From Murimonas intestini (GTDB lineage: Bacteria; Bacillota; Clostridia; Lachnospirales; Lachnospiraceae), in NCBI RefSeq assembly GCF_024622195.1, contig NZ_JANKBI010000018.1, positions 61,659 through 125,658 on the forward strand: 64,000 nt of DNA, in the 5' to 3' direction. The position numbers were made by a program, and so were the translations under genes. This document shows, in pieces, positions 23,977 through 33,137 of this stretch; the stretch's first letter is position 1; each line of letters starts with the position of its first letter. Under the pieces are notes generated by a model, which was given only the letters and a program-made list of their open reading frames with translations, was not told where the DNA came from and did not search any database.

Positions 23977-24874
23977 CTCCCATCAGACTTACATAGTAGC
24001 TCTCCAGGCTTTCATCTCGCTCATGGACCGACCTGACCTCACATCCTTCTTTGGACAGCTCCAGCGCCAGGTCTGTGATGCTGACCTTTCCATATATATC
24101 CGCCTGAGTGTCAGAGACAACTGTATACTCCATTCCAAGACGTTCCAGGACGCGGGACAGCACAACAGTGCTCGTCACCTCTGCACGCATGCATTTCCTG
24201 CAGACCGCCTCCAGCTCTTTTGCACTGATTTCCTTTATGATGCGTCCATTTTCTATAAAGCCGTAGTGGGTAGCCAGACGTGAAAGCTCATCCAGAATAT
24301 GGCTGGAGATAAGCACAGTTATCTGATACTCCCTGTTCAGCCTCAGTATCAGCTCCCGTATCTCTATAATCCCCTGAGGGTCCAGACCGTTCGCCGGCTC
24401 ATCCAGCACCAGAAAGTCAGGTGAGCCTGCCAGGGCTACAGCAATGCCAAGGCGCTGGCGCATACCAAGGGAAAAATTTTTTGCCTTTTTATTCCCTGTT
24501 CCCGCAAGCCCCACAAGCTCCAGCAGTTCACTTATCCCATCAAAGGACGGAAGCCCCAGTATTCTGTATTGTTCTCTGATATTTTCTTCTGCTGACATTT
24601 CCAGATAAATAGAAGGCGTCTCAATGACTGCTCCCATCCTTCTCCGTGCCTGTATAATTTCTTTATCAGAATTTTTAACCCCATAAACCTCATATTCTCC
24701 GCCCTCAGGCCTCTGCAGCCCGCATATTATCCTGATAAGCGTCGTTTTTCCCGCTCCGTTCTTTCCCACGAATCCGTATATGGCTCCTTTTTCAACGTGC
24801 ATAGTAAGACCGTCCAGAGCTTTTGAATTCTTATATTTTTTTGTCAATCGGCTGGCCTTTAGAACATATTCCAT
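23960..24874 (-). CDS. ABC transporter ATP-binding protein (BcrA-like)
   Basis: 304 aa. Walker A GFVGKNGAGKTTLIRI, signature FSLGMRQRLGIAVAL, Walker B FLVLDEPANGLDPQG and the H-loop in LISSHILDEL. The C-terminal ~90 residues are the extra domain typical of BcrA/lantibiotic-immunity ATPases. Ribosome site AGGAGG before the ATG. Partner of the overlapping permease. Confidence 0.9.
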   Translation of the reverse strand: MEYVLKASRLTKKYKNSKALDGLTMHVEKGAIYGFVGKNGAGKTTLIRIICGLQRPEGGEYEVYGVKNSDKEIIQARRRMGAVIETPSIYLEMSAEENIREQYRILGLPSFDGISELLELVGLAGTGNKKAKNFSLGMRQRLGIAVALAGSPDFLVLDEPANGLDPQGIIEIRELILRLNREYQITVLISSHILDELSRLATHYGFIENGRIIKEISAKELEAVCRKCMRAEVTSTVVLSRVLERLGMEYTVVSDTQADIYGKVSITDLALELSKEGCEVRSVHERDESLESYYVSLMGGGRDE

Positions 24875-24971
24875 ATCATTTCCTCCTTATTTTGTATATG
24901 GCGTAACTATAACATTTATAATAATAGCCCTATAAGGTCAAGAAAGCGGTAAAGGAAAAGGTAAAGAAATA

Positions 24972-25105
24972 GTTAACTATTCAGCAGGTCTGTGCATTTA
25001 CTGCACAGAACGTGAGAACATGATTCAAGAGTGCAGAAATCCCATCGTTTCCAACGATTTTAAATGGATTTCTGCATGTAACTGTGAAGGTACTGAACAG
25101 TTACA
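24972..25105 (+). repeat. Dispersed repeat element, full-length copy (family R1)
   Basis: About 134 bp. Left end GTTAACTATTCAGCAGG, hairpin TCTGTGC atttact GCACAGA, then ACATGATTCA, a long hairpin TGCAGAAATCC ... GGATTTCTGCA (25032-25075) with a small inner stem, and right-end hairpin GTAACTGT ... ACAGTTAC (25078-25104). The ends are imperfect inverted repeats. It sits 8 bp from the response-regulator stop codon, between that gene and the ABC genes. Confidence 0.75.
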
Positions 25106-25112
25106 GAAATAG

Positions 25113-25772
25113 TTAAAGCATCTTAAAACCAATTCCCCAGACTGATTCTATATATTCTTTTTCATCGAGCCGGCGCAGCTTTTTTCTCAGATTACTGATG
25201 TGGACTTTCAGGGAGCTTTCCATACAGTCAGGCGTATCTTCACTTATTCTGTCCAATATCTGAGATTTTGTGATTACCTGAGATGGATTCTGCATAAGCA
25301 GTTTTAAGATAGCATATTCTGTCTTAGTCAGCCGCACCTTCTTTTCGCCGTTTCCGGCTTCATGGGTCTGCGTGTCCAGGTCCAGTCCCCCAAATGACAG
25401 GATCTGATGTCCTTCTTCCTGAATCCTTCCCCTCAGCTGAACAGTGATGCGGGCCAGCAGCTCCCTTGCTTCAAACGGCTTAGTTATATAGTCCGCTGCA
25501 CCTCCCAGCAGCATACTGACCTTGTCCTGGACATCCGTTTTTGCGCTGAGGATAATGACAGGGATATTCTGTATCTTTGGAAGCACTTCCTCCCCGCCAA
25601 GGCCCGGAAGCATCAGATCCAGAAGCACAAGATCCGGCCTCCTGCTCTTTAGCAGCATAAGCGCCTCTGTCCCTGAGTACGCGCGTGTTACACGGTAGCC
25701 CTCCCGCAGAAGAAGTTCCTCTAACATATTTCCTATATAGACATCATCATCAATGATCGCAATTTCCTTCAT
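25113..25772 (-). CDS. OmpR-family response regulator
   Basis: 219 aa. Receiver domain 1-115 with acidic pocket IIDDD and phosphoacceptor D52 in LLDLMLPGLGG; winged-helix DNA-binding domain about 125-219 (VRLTKTEYAILKLLMQNPSQ, then VHISNLRKKL). Together with the histidine kinase downstream it should control the intervening ABC exporter. Unusually, 238 bp containing a repeat element separate it from the rest of the module. Confidence 0.92.
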   Translation of the reverse strand: MKEIAIIDDDVYIGNMLEELLLREGYRVTRAYSGTEALMLLKSRRPDLVLLDLMLPGLGGEEVLPKIQNIPVIILSAKTDVQDKVSMLLGGAADYITKPFEARELLARITVQLRGRIQEEGHQILSFGGLDLDTQTHEAGNGEKKVRLTKTEYAILKLLMQNPSQVITKSQILDRISEDTPDCMESSLKVHISNLRKKLRRLDEKEYIESVWGIGFKML

Positions 25773-25812
25773 TTTTTACCTCACCTGCATTTATATTGTC
25801 TTCATTCCCCTC

Positions 25813-25841
25813 ATTCTATCCAACTGCACAAGAGATTTCAA
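25813..25841 (-). promoter_or_regulatory. Promoter of the response regulator gene
   Basis: Minus strand TTGAAA (25836-25841) and TAGAAT (25813-25818), spacer 17 bp. Confidence 0.6.
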
Positions 25842-25959
25842 CCGGTGTTTCACATTTACTATGAATGAAACAGATAAAGCTGTTAATTATAATAAGGTAT
25901 GTTATAATCTGTCACAGAAAGCAGACTAACTTGATAATCACATCTAAGGGGGGATTACA

Positions 25960-26580
25960 ATGAAAAAAGAACTGCCTTACTTTAATATCGAAGAGTGCCG
26001 GGGCGGATGCCAGAACTGGTTTTTTGACCCCATGATGAAATTAGGCGGATGTGCTGCGATCGCAGCCTGTGAGACCTGCATTTACCTGTCCCTCTACAAA
26101 GGCATAAAAGGCTTATATCCTTTTGATGTACAAAAGCTGAATAAAAAGGATTATCTGCGTTTTTGCAAGGAGATGAAACCATATCTGCGTCCCCGTATCC
26201 AGGGAATCGATACACTGGAACTGTTCATGGGCGGATTCAGAGGTTATCTGGATAATTCAGAAATTTCCTGCATATCAATGGAAGGATTTTCAGGAAAACT
26301 TCCTGTAAAGCACGCCGAGACAGCTGTCCGCCGCCAGTTAGATGCAGGCCTTCCCATCCCCTTCCTGCTCCTGAACCATAAAAACCGCGCTTTCAGGGAT
26401 TTTGTCTGGCACTGGTTCATGGTCGCCGGCTACGAGGATTCCGGCAGCGGATTCTATGTCAGGACCATAACCTATGGCAAAGAACTATATCTGTCCCTCT
26501 CCGAACTTTGGGATACAGAATATGATAAAAAGGGCGGTATGATCCTCTACAGCTTACATCCCAATCCGCCATCCGGTTAG
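25960..26580 (+). CDS. Unrecognised protein with C39/papain-like cysteine peptidase features
   Basis: 206 aa; I do not recognise a named family. Near the N-terminus GGCAAIAACETCIYLSLY (C31 first after GG) resembles the nucleophile helix of C39-like peptidases; H151 in VWHWFMVAGYED and a following beta strand pair (GSGFYVRTITYGKELYLSL) resemble the catalytic His strand and later Asp/Asn region. There is no signal peptide or membrane segment. Cysteine content is high at the N-terminus (C13, C17, C31, C37, C40). Divergent from the response regulator gene, with a GGGGG ribosome site. It could be a peptidase or an inactive relative. Confidence 0.5.
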   Translation: MKKELPYFNIEECRGGCQNWFFDPMMKLGGCAAIAACETCIYLSLYKGIKGLYPFDVQKLNKKDYLRFCKEMKPYLRPRIQGIDTLELFMGGFRGYLDNSEISCISMEGFSGKLPVKHAETAVRRQLDAGLPIPFLLLNHKNRAFRDFVWHWFMVAGYEDSGSGFYVRTITYGKELYLSLSELWDTEYDKKGGMILYSLHPNPPSG

Positions 26581-26762
26581 GCCGCCCAGGATGGCGTGTC
26601 TACTACTTATTTATTTCCTTTTTGTTAGTAAATCCTAAAGCCTTTTGCCCCCTGATTTTTGCGGATTTCTCCGCACTTCGTGCTCCCAAAATCCCTAAAA
26701 ACCTGAATACGCGCAAAAAAACACCGTCCCCACGGCTTAAACCGCAAAAACAGTGCTTCAAA
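26581..26762. other. Non-coding stretch with short hairpins before tRNA-Lys
   Basis: Contains TGCGGA tttc TCCGCA (26660-26675) overlapping GCAC ttc GTGC (26673-26683), then GTGTTTT-type and GCG-rich runs on the minus strand loosely like the 20152 element. Possibly a decayed member of that family; no ORF. Confidence 0.4.
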
Positions 26763-26835
26763 TGCGCCTTCAGGGACTCGAACCCTGGACAAATAGATTA
26801 AGAGTCTACTGCTCTACCAACTGAGCTAAAGGCGC
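26763..26835 (-). tRNA. tRNA-Lys (anticodon CTT)
   Basis: Minus-strand cloverleaf: acceptor GCGCCTT / AAGGCGC, D-arm GCTC/GAGC, anticodon stem GTAGA / TCTAT with loop CTCTTAA, T-arm CAGGG TTCGAGT CCCTG. CCA not encoded. Confidence 0.95.
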
Positions 26836-27119
26836 TTATGCTTTTCCGTTAAGGCTCTTCCTTAACGCAAGAGTTATTATATTATATTCTTTTTTAAATT
26901 GCAAGCATTATTTTAAATTTTTTTTCATTTTTTATTATTTTTTTACTGGCCCAGTTTATATAATTATAAGAAATTATTTTATACAACGCCTTGAAACCTG
27001 AATCTTTACCCTTTATAATGGGATAAGAACAAAAGTGCGTTTTGCGTACATTTCAGGCTAATATTTAAATAAAAGAGATTTTGTTACAGATTTCATATGT
27101 AACTGAAAGGGTCAGGACC

Positions 27120-28484
27120 ATGACTAAATTGTTGAAAAAAAACTTTAACACAAAGAATCCCGGAAAAGGAACGGCTAATCCGGCCGGACAAATACATAAG
27201 AAAGCCGGTGATACCACTGCAGCCGCCAAAGAAACCGCTGTAAGCAGCATCTCCACTGAAGATGATAATACCCCCACAGAGACCCCGGATACAGATTCCT
27301 ATGCACATGAAGTTACTGATGACGGCTTTCCCAGGCGTTTCCTGGCAAACAACAAATATTTTACTATATCTGTCTACGCTCTCTGTGTCGTTTTTTTATC
27401 CACGCTTATAATTAAATGTATCATGTCGTGGGAGGAGACTATAGTCACTATTCAGAACATCTTCAATATTCTGATGCCTTTCATTATCGGAGGACTTCTG
27501 GCTTTTATACTGAATCCGGCAGTCAACCAGTTAATGAGGTTTTTCAGGAATGTCTGCAAGATAAAGTCAGTCAAGGTACAGCGTATACTCTCTATTGCCA
27601 CTACCTACCTGCTGTTTTTAGGGCTTATTATCGTCACCCTGTTCGGTGTTATCCCGCAGATCGTTGACAGTATCACTGAGCTGGTGAATTCTATCCCCCA
27701 GACATATGACGCTATCTATCACTTTTTTGATAACCTGGAGGAGCATTTCCCTGATCTGGACATTGATGTGGTCCGGGATACTATTAATAATGCCCTGCCC
27801 AATATGATCACTTATCTGAAGGATTTCGCTTCAAATATAGTGCCCGCTGTATACTCAGTATCTGTTTCTATCGTGCAGTGGATACTGAATGTCATTATCA
27901 CACTTATCGTATCAATTTATATGCTTTCAGATAAAAAGCCTTTGCTGAACTCCGTCAGATCTATAATATACGCATTTGTACCAGTTAAAAAGATAGATAC
28001 TACTATGGAGGTCTTCAGCGAGTGCAACAGGTTATTCAGCAGCTTTATCGTTGGCAAGGCTGTGGACTCACTGATAATCGGACTTTTGTGCTTTCTGTTT
28101 ATGACCCTGTTCCAGCTGCCGTTCACAGTTCTTATCAGCGTTATCGTCGGGGTTACAAACATGATTCCTTATTTCGGTCCATTTATCGGAGCTGTTCCCG
28201 GTATCCTGATAATGCTGATCGTAAGCCCGTTAAAAGCTGTGATCTTCGGAGTTCTCATTCTGGTGCTCCAGCAGTTTGACGGACTTATCCTGGGACCGAA
28301 GATCCTGGGTGATTCAACAGGCGTGAAGCCTCTGTGGATCATCTTCGCCATCACGATAGGCGGAAGCATGGCCGGAGTCCTGGGAATGTTCCTGGGCGTT
28401 CCTGTCATAGCTGTGCTGCGCTACCTCCTGAACAGGCTGCTGCTGTCAAGGCTGCACAAGCGGAATATAAAATCCGCCGCCTAA
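27120..28484 (+). CDS. AI-2E family transporter
   Basis: 454-aa membrane protein of the AI-2E/PerM family. A hydrophilic, Thr/Ala-rich N-terminal tail (about 1-75) precedes eight or so membrane segments; the typical central periplasmic/amphipathic region (ITELVNSIPQTYDAIYHFFD) and GVTNMIPYFGPFIGAVPGIL motif are present. Despite the name, only some members move autoinducer-2; others are sodium/proton exchangers. The ATG at 27120 was preferred to a TTG 39 bp upstream because AAAGGGTCAGGA precedes it. Monocistronic, ending in a strong terminator. Confidence 0.85.
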   Translation: MTKLLKKNFNTKNPGKGTANPAGQIHKKAGDTTAAAKETAVSSISTEDDNTPTETPDTDSYAHEVTDDGFPRRFLANNKYFTISVYALCVVFLSTLIIKCIMSWEETIVTIQNIFNILMPFIIGGLLAFILNPAVNQLMRFFRNVCKIKSVKVQRILSIATTYLLFLGLIIVTLFGVIPQIVDSITELVNSIPQTYDAIYHFFDNLEEHFPDLDIDVVRDTINNALPNMITYLKDFASNIVPAVYSVSVSIVQWILNVIITLIVSIYMLSDKKPLLNSVRSIIYAFVPVKKIDTTMEVFSECNRLFSSFIVGKAVDSLIIGLLCFLFMTLFQLPFTVLISVIVGVTNMIPYFGPFIGAVPGILIMLIVSPLKAVIFGVLILVLQQFDGLILGPKILGDSTGVKPLWIIFAITIGGSMAGVLGMFLGVPVIAVLRYLLNRLLLSRLHKRNIKSAA

Positions 28485-28511
28485 AACGCGGCTGTGCATC
28501 AATATATGACC

Positions 28512-28565
28512 AAAAAGCCCTGCAGGCTTCAGCTGTATGACTGCTGAGATCTGCAGGGCTTTTTC
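28512..28565 (+). terminator. Terminator of the AI-2E transporter gene
   Basis: AAAAAGCCCTGCAG pairs with CTGCAGGGCTTTTT. Confidence 0.88.
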
Positions 28566-28576
28566 TGATTTTTAAC

Positions 28577-28632
28577 GTTTGAATCATTTTCTTTCGGTCT
28601 GTGCGGCAAGTGCGCAGACCTGCCAAATAGCT
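28577..28632 (-). repeat. Dispersed repeat element, left-half copy (family R1)
   Basis: On the minus strand AGCTATTTGGCAGG, GTCTGCGC acttgcc GCACAGAC, then AAAATGATTCAAACG, aligning block by block with the left half of the copy at 24972. Begins 5 bp from the stop codon of the small gene at 28638. Confidence 0.7.
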
Positions 28633-28637
28633 GTCCC

Positions 28638-28787
28638 TTATTTCTTATCTTCTTTCTTCCTGCCCCCCTGAAGCCCCTTGTTCACCTCATCAAACGATTT
28701 TTTCATAATGAGTAGCTTCTCATTCAGCCTGGGATTGTCATAGATCGCCATTCCCAGCTTATCTTTCAGCCCTCTCTTGCTGCTCAT
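28638..28787 (-). CDS. Small basic protein of unknown function (49 aa)
   Basis: Encodes MSSKRGLKDKLGMAIYDNPR followed by LNEKLLIMKKSFDEVNKGLQ and a Lys/Gly-rich tail. Start ATG has GGCAGGAGACT just upstream. 12 of 49 residues are Lys or Arg; no membrane segment or cysteine. The clean start, ribosome site and amphipathic pattern argue that it is real, but I recognise no family. Lies between a repeat element and trmB, in trmB's direction, 92 bp after it, so may be co-transcribed. Confidence 0.6.
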   Translation of the reverse strand: MSSKRGLKDKLGMAIYDNPRLNEKLLIMKKSFDEVNKGLQGGRKKEDKK

Positions 28788-28879
28788 AGTCTCCTGCCTC
28801 CGCCCGCAGCTGCCAGATACCGGCTTTCCTCATTCTCTCCGGGAAAATACGGTACCTGAACAGATACTTCTTTTTAATA

Positions 28880-29554
28880 CTATATGCCGCATTCTCCCCT
28901 TGCGATAATCATTTTACAGATCGGATTGCCCATGGCGGAGAACTTCTCCTCATATTCTGTCATTACGTTGCCCTTTACCATTTCCTCATCGTGGTGCAGA
29001 TCAAACGTAGATGCCATCAGGTGCCAGCCTGCCGGTTCCACTTCCGCCAGCGAGAAGTCAAAGAGTCCCCTGTTGTCCGTCTTAAATTCAACCGTTCCCT
29101 CTTTTGCCAATATCTTGTCATATCTTCCCAGGAACTCTCTGGATGTGAGCCGTCTCCTGGCATGTCTGTCCTTGGGCCAGGGATCTGAGAAGTTCAGATA
29201 TATCTTATCCACCTCGCCCTCACCGAAGATCTCCGGAAGCTCCCGTGCGTCTATGCACAGGAAGAAAAGATTTTTAAGCACCTCTCCACCGGCAGTCTCC
29301 TCATCCTCAAGCTTTTCCACGGCGCGGAGCAGAACACTTGTATACCTTTCTATCCCCACATAATTAATATCCGGGTTGGCTTTTGCAAGTTCTGTGATAA
29401 ACCTTCCCTTTCCCATGCCAACCTCAATATGTACCGGGTTTGTATTCCCGAAAATTTCTTTTTTCCACAGTCCCTTCGCCATTTTTTCATCGTGGACTAC
29501 ATATTTACTTTTATCAATCACTTCCTGTGATCTCGGAATATTCCTTAACCGCAT
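28880..29554 (-). CDS. trmB: tRNA (guanine-N7-)-methyltransferase
   Basis: 224-aa SAM-dependent enzyme that makes m7G46 in the tRNA variable loop. Motif I is seen in VHIEVGMGKGRFITELA, followed by NYVGIERYTSVLLRAVEK, and the family signature FSDPWPKDRHARRRL. The ATG at 29554 was chosen because AAAGGAGAGAACC precedes it; the upstream in-frame ATG has no ribosome site. Confidence 0.94.
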   Translation of the reverse strand: MRLRNIPRSQEVIDKSKYVVHDEKMAKGLWKKEIFGNTNPVHIEVGMGKGRFITELAKANPDINYVGIERYTSVLLRAVEKLEDEETAGGEVLKNLFFLCIDARELPEIFGEGEVDKIYLNFSDPWPKDRHARRRLTSREFLGRYDKILAKEGTVEFKTDNRGLFDFSLAEVEPAGWHLMASTFDLHHDEEMVKGNVMTEYEEKFSAMGNPICKMIIARGECGI

Positions 29555-29764
29555 TGGTTCTCTCCTTTTTTCCCATATTTTTCCCATAATTTAGTCTAAT
29601 CTATACGAAAAAATTTTTCCGTAACCTAAAGATTTTACCACACTTTTGAAAAATATACAAAATTTAATTCTTTATAAATTATGAATTTGTAAAATTTTCT
29701 ATGGAATTTTTCTTAAAATAGTGTATGATAAAAGGATAACAATATAGAGTAGGAGGCATGCATT

Positions 29765-30076
29765 ATGGATATGGTTGTTAACCGATTATCCGAGATCGAA
29801 GCGCAGGCGGTAAAAATCATTGATGCCGCAGCGCAAGAGAAAAAGGAACTGGATAAGCAGGCCGATGCCAAAATAAAAGAGTTTGACGCTGACGTAGATG
29901 CCAAAACAGCCCAGACACTGAACGAGCTGCAGGCTAAGCTGAAGGAAGATATGGCCGTCGAACTCGCCAGATTAAAAGAAGAAACAAAAAATCTGGTCGC
30001 CAGTCTGGAAGCAGATTATGACCAAAACCACAAAAAACTAGCTGACAACATATTAAAACAACTGATTGAGGGGTAG
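29765..30076 (+). CDS. ntpF: V-type ATPase peripheral stalk subunit (G/H type)
   Basis: 103-aa, almost entirely helical charged protein (heptad-like runs of A, E, K, D), typical of the V-ATPase G/H stalk subunit that pairs with subunit E as the stator. First gene of the nine-gene operon; its stop is 4 bp before the subunit C ATG. Confidence 0.8.
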   Translation: MDMVVNRLSEIEAQAVKIIDAAAQEKKELDKQADAKIKEFDADVDAKTAQTLNELQAKLKEDMAVELARLKEETKNLVASLEADYDQNHKKLADNILKQLIEG

Positions 30077-30080
30077 GCTT

Positions 30081-31118
30081 ATGGGTAACCTGTTAGCATA
30101 CAGCGGAACCACAACCAAGATACGCGCAATCCAGAGCCGCTTTTTTACGCAGGACGACTACAGGGAACTGGCCGCACAGAAATCTGTGCCCGACGCCGTT
30201 GCTTATATAAAAAAGCATCCCGGCTATCATGAATTGTTTGCTAATATGGACGAGGCAACGCTGCATCGAAACGAAATTGAAAAAATCCTCACAAATGCCG
30301 TTTATGTGGATTTCCAGAAAATATACCGGTTTGCCACAATTCACCAGAGGAAATTTCTGGATATGTACTTCAAACGTTACGAGGTGGCAATCCTGAAGCG
30401 GTGTATGAGAATGGTCTTTGACCACCGCGATTTTAAACTGGACCTGAGCCTTTTCTATGATTTCTTTGAGAAACACTCAGATCTGGACCTGAATAAGCTG
30501 TCCAATTCCCGTACTATAGAGGAGCTTGTTGCAAATCTGAAGGGCAGTATTTATTATGAACGCCTGAACAGGCTTTCAAATATTGAGCATCCTACTTTAT
30601 TTGACTATGAGATGGCCCTGGATATCTATTATTTCACATGGCTTTGGAAAAATAAAGATAAAGCTCTGAAAAAGGATGCCTTGCGCAGCTTTATGGATGC
30701 ATACGGCGTAAAAATGGATCTTCTGAATATACGCTGGATCTATCGCTGTAAAAAATATTATCATATGACTAACGCAGAAATCTATGCATTATTGATTCCG
30801 GTACAATATCATTTAAAAAAGACTGATATTCGTGACATGGTGGAAGCGCCTACGCTTGATGAGTTTGAAGCTGTTGTTAAAAAGGGGTATTATGCCAAAC
30901 ACTATCCGCAGTTTATGGATACTCCGCTGGACTCTGCATATAACAATATCAGGGACTTCGTTCAGCACAAAAACGCTTCACAGAATCCTTATTCTGTCGC
31001 TACGATCATCGCATTTCTTTATTCTAAGGAACATGAGATCAGCAAGCTGACCATCGCGCTGGAATGCATCCGCTACGGCTTAAGCCCCAGTGAGACGCTG
31101 GAATACATTACGCATTAG
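30081..31118 (+). CDS. ntpC: V-type ATP synthase subunit C
   Basis: 345-aa subunit that links the central rotor to the membrane ring. Recognised from MGNLLAYSGTTTKIRAIQSR at the N-terminus and the all-helical three-fold repeat. ATG at 30081 has GAGGGG in good position; the in-frame TTG at 30066 overlaps the upstream gene and is less likely. Confidence 0.88.
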   Translation: MGNLLAYSGTTTKIRAIQSRFFTQDDYRELAAQKSVPDAVAYIKKHPGYHELFANMDEATLHRNEIEKILTNAVYVDFQKIYRFATIHQRKFLDMYFKRYEVAILKRCMRMVFDHRDFKLDLSLFYDFFEKHSDLDLNKLSNSRTIEELVANLKGSIYYERLNRLSNIEHPTLFDYEMALDIYYFTWLWKNKDKALKKDALRSFMDAYGVKMDLLNIRWIYRCKKYYHMTNAEIYALLIPVQYHLKKTDIRDMVEAPTLDEFEAVVKKGYYAKHYPQFMDTPLDSAYNNIRDFVQHKNASQNPYSVATIIAFLYSKEHEISKLTIALECIRYGLSPSETLEYITH

Positions 31119-31135
31119 ACAGGGGGGGAACTTTT

Positions 31136-33076
31136 TTGATTGTTAAAATGAAATTTTTAAGTATTACGGGACCTCAGGCCGATATCGACCGTGTGGTAAA
31201 CCAATACTTATCAAAGTACGAGATTCACCTCGAGAATGCTCTGTCTGAGCTGAAGACGGTGGAACAGCTGACACCCTTTATGGAGATCAACCCATACAGG
31301 GAATGGCTGACTAAGGCAAATGAATTTGCGGAATCTGTGGCTGATCCCTCTTTTTCTTCTGAAAAAGAGATGTCACTTGATAAATCCATCGACCTGATAA
31401 GGGGATTGGATGAAAAGATACGTGATATCCGCACGAAGCGGAATATCTATGAAGAAAAACGCGAGGCTCTGCGCTCTTCATACAAAACTATTGAGCCATT
31501 CCTGGAATTTGATTACAGTATCCACGCTGTTTTAGAATTCCGGTTCATTAAATACCGGTTTGGGAAGATCTCCCATGAATATTATGATAAATTAGCAAAA
31601 TATGTCTATGATGACCTGGACACCGTATTTTACAGATGCCACAGCGATGAGAATTACGTTTGGGGCATTTATTTTGTGCCCGCATCTCAGGCAAATAAAA
31701 TTGACGCTGTATATTCTTCCATGCATTTTGAGAGGATCTACATTCCGGATGATTATACCGGCACCCCTCACCAGGCAGCGGCTGAACTGCAGAAAGACAT
31801 CGATAAGTACACAAACCTGATCCATGAATGCCAGAAGACTATTGACAGTACTCTCGTCTCCCACAAGGAGGAGATAATTACAGCCCGGAAAAAACTGGCT
31901 TCTCTTTCTACAAACTTTGATGTGCGGCGGCTGGCTGCCTGCACCAGGGCCAAGAATGACCATCAGGTCTTCTATATACTCTGCGGATGGATGACTGAGA
32001 ACGATGCCATAGCATTCGAGAAGGATGTGGCAAATGACACCAACCTGTACTGTATACTGGAAGATGACAATAACAACGTGGTCCATCAGCCGCCTACAAA
32101 GCTGAAGAACCCTAGGCTGTTCAAGCCCTTTGAGATGTTTGTCAGAATGTACGGCCTGCCTGCCTACAATGAGATCGATCCCACTGTTTTTGTGGGTATC
32201 ACATATGCCTTTATTTTCGGGGCCATGTTCGGAGATGCGGGACAGGGGCTGTGCCTGCTCATAGGCGGGTATCTGCTCTATCACTTTAAGAAGCTGGATC
32301 TGGCTGCGATCGTTTCCTGTGCAGGATTTTTCTCCACCATCTTCGGACTTCTCTTCGGAAGCTTCTTTGGCTTCGAAGACCTGATACCTGCCCTGTGGCT
32401 CAGGCCCGTAGACAGTATGACCACTGTTCCGTTTATAGGCAAGCTGAATACGGTATTCATCATCGCTATCGGCTTCGGTATGCTCCTTATCCTTGTGACT
32501 ATGGTATTCCATATCATTAACGGCATGAAAGCCCATGATCCGGAAAATACCTGGTTTGATACAAACGGACTGGCCGGACTTGTATTCTACGGAGCAATCG
32601 TGCTGATACTTGTGCTCTTCATGACAGGTCACACTCTTCCTGCCGGAATAGTGATTGCCCTGATGTTTGTAATACCGCTTGTCCTGATCGCTTTAAAGGA
32701 GCCGCTCTCCAAGCTTGTCCAGAAAAGAGCGGATTTTATGCCAAAAGAAAAAGGCATGTTTATTGTCCAGACAGTATTTGAGATGTTTGAAGTTCTTTTA
32801 AGCTACTTCTCCAACACTCTTTCCTTTGTCCGTATCGGCGCTTTTGCAGTCAGCCATGCGGCCATGATGGAGGTAGTGCTGATGCTGGCGGGCGCCGAGG
32901 CCGGTACCCCCAACTGGATCGTCATCGTGCTTGGAAACATTTTCGTATGCGGCATGGAAGGCCTGATCGTAGGTATTCAGGTGCTCCGTCTGGAATATTA
33001 TGAAATGTTCAGCCGATTCTATAAAGGAACAGGCCGCGAATTTAAACCCTTCGCACAGATAAAACACAATAAATAA
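31136..33076 (+). CDS. ntpI: V-type ATP synthase subunit I
   Basis: 646-aa stator subunit. The N-terminal half (1-330) is soluble and helical; the C-terminal half has about seven or eight membrane segments, including FVGITYAFIFGAMFGDAGQG and the FVRIGAFAVSHAAM helix whose arginine takes part in ion translocation. Start is TTG at 31136, supported by AGGGGGGGAA 5 nt upstream; the next in-frame ATG (31148) would be too far from it. Confidence 0.92.
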   Translation: MIVKMKFLSITGPQADIDRVVNQYLSKYEIHLENALSELKTVEQLTPFMEINPYREWLTKANEFAESVADPSFSSEKEMSLDKSIDLIRGLDEKIRDIRTKRNIYEEKREALRSSYKTIEPFLEFDYSIHAVLEFRFIKYRFGKISHEYYDKLAKYVYDDLDTVFYRCHSDENYVWGIYFVPASQANKIDAVYSSMHFERIYIPDDYTGTPHQAAAELQKDIDKYTNLIHECQKTIDSTLVSHKEEIITARKKLASLSTNFDVRRLAACTRAKNDHQVFYILCGWMTENDAIAFEKDVANDTNLYCILEDDNNNVVHQPPTKLKNPRLFKPFEMFVRMYGLPAYNEIDPTVFVGITYAFIFGAMFGDAGQGLCLLIGGYLLYHFKKLDLAAIVSCAGFFSTIFGLLFGSFFGFEDLIPALWLRPVDSMTTVPFIGKLNTVFIIAIGFGMLLILVTMVFHIINGMKAHDPENTWFDTNGLAGLVFYGAIVLILVLFMTGHTLPAGIVIALMFVIPLVLIALKEPLSKLVQKRADFMPKEKGMFIVQTVFEMFEVLLSYFSNTLSFVRIGAFAVSHAAMMEVVLMLAGAEAGTPNWIVIVLGNIFVCGMEGLIVGIQVLRLEYYEMFSRFYKGTGREFKPFAQIKHNK

Positions 33077-33137
33077 CTTCAGATACAAAAAGGGTTCCTT
33101 TTTGATCATATAATTTAATTTAAGAGGAGGATATAAT

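Noticed and set aside
31592..32632. 346-aa His/Gln-rich ORF opposite V-ATPase subunit I
   Set aside because: Composition is that of an antisense shadow; subunit I has clear family motifs, operon position and ribosome site.
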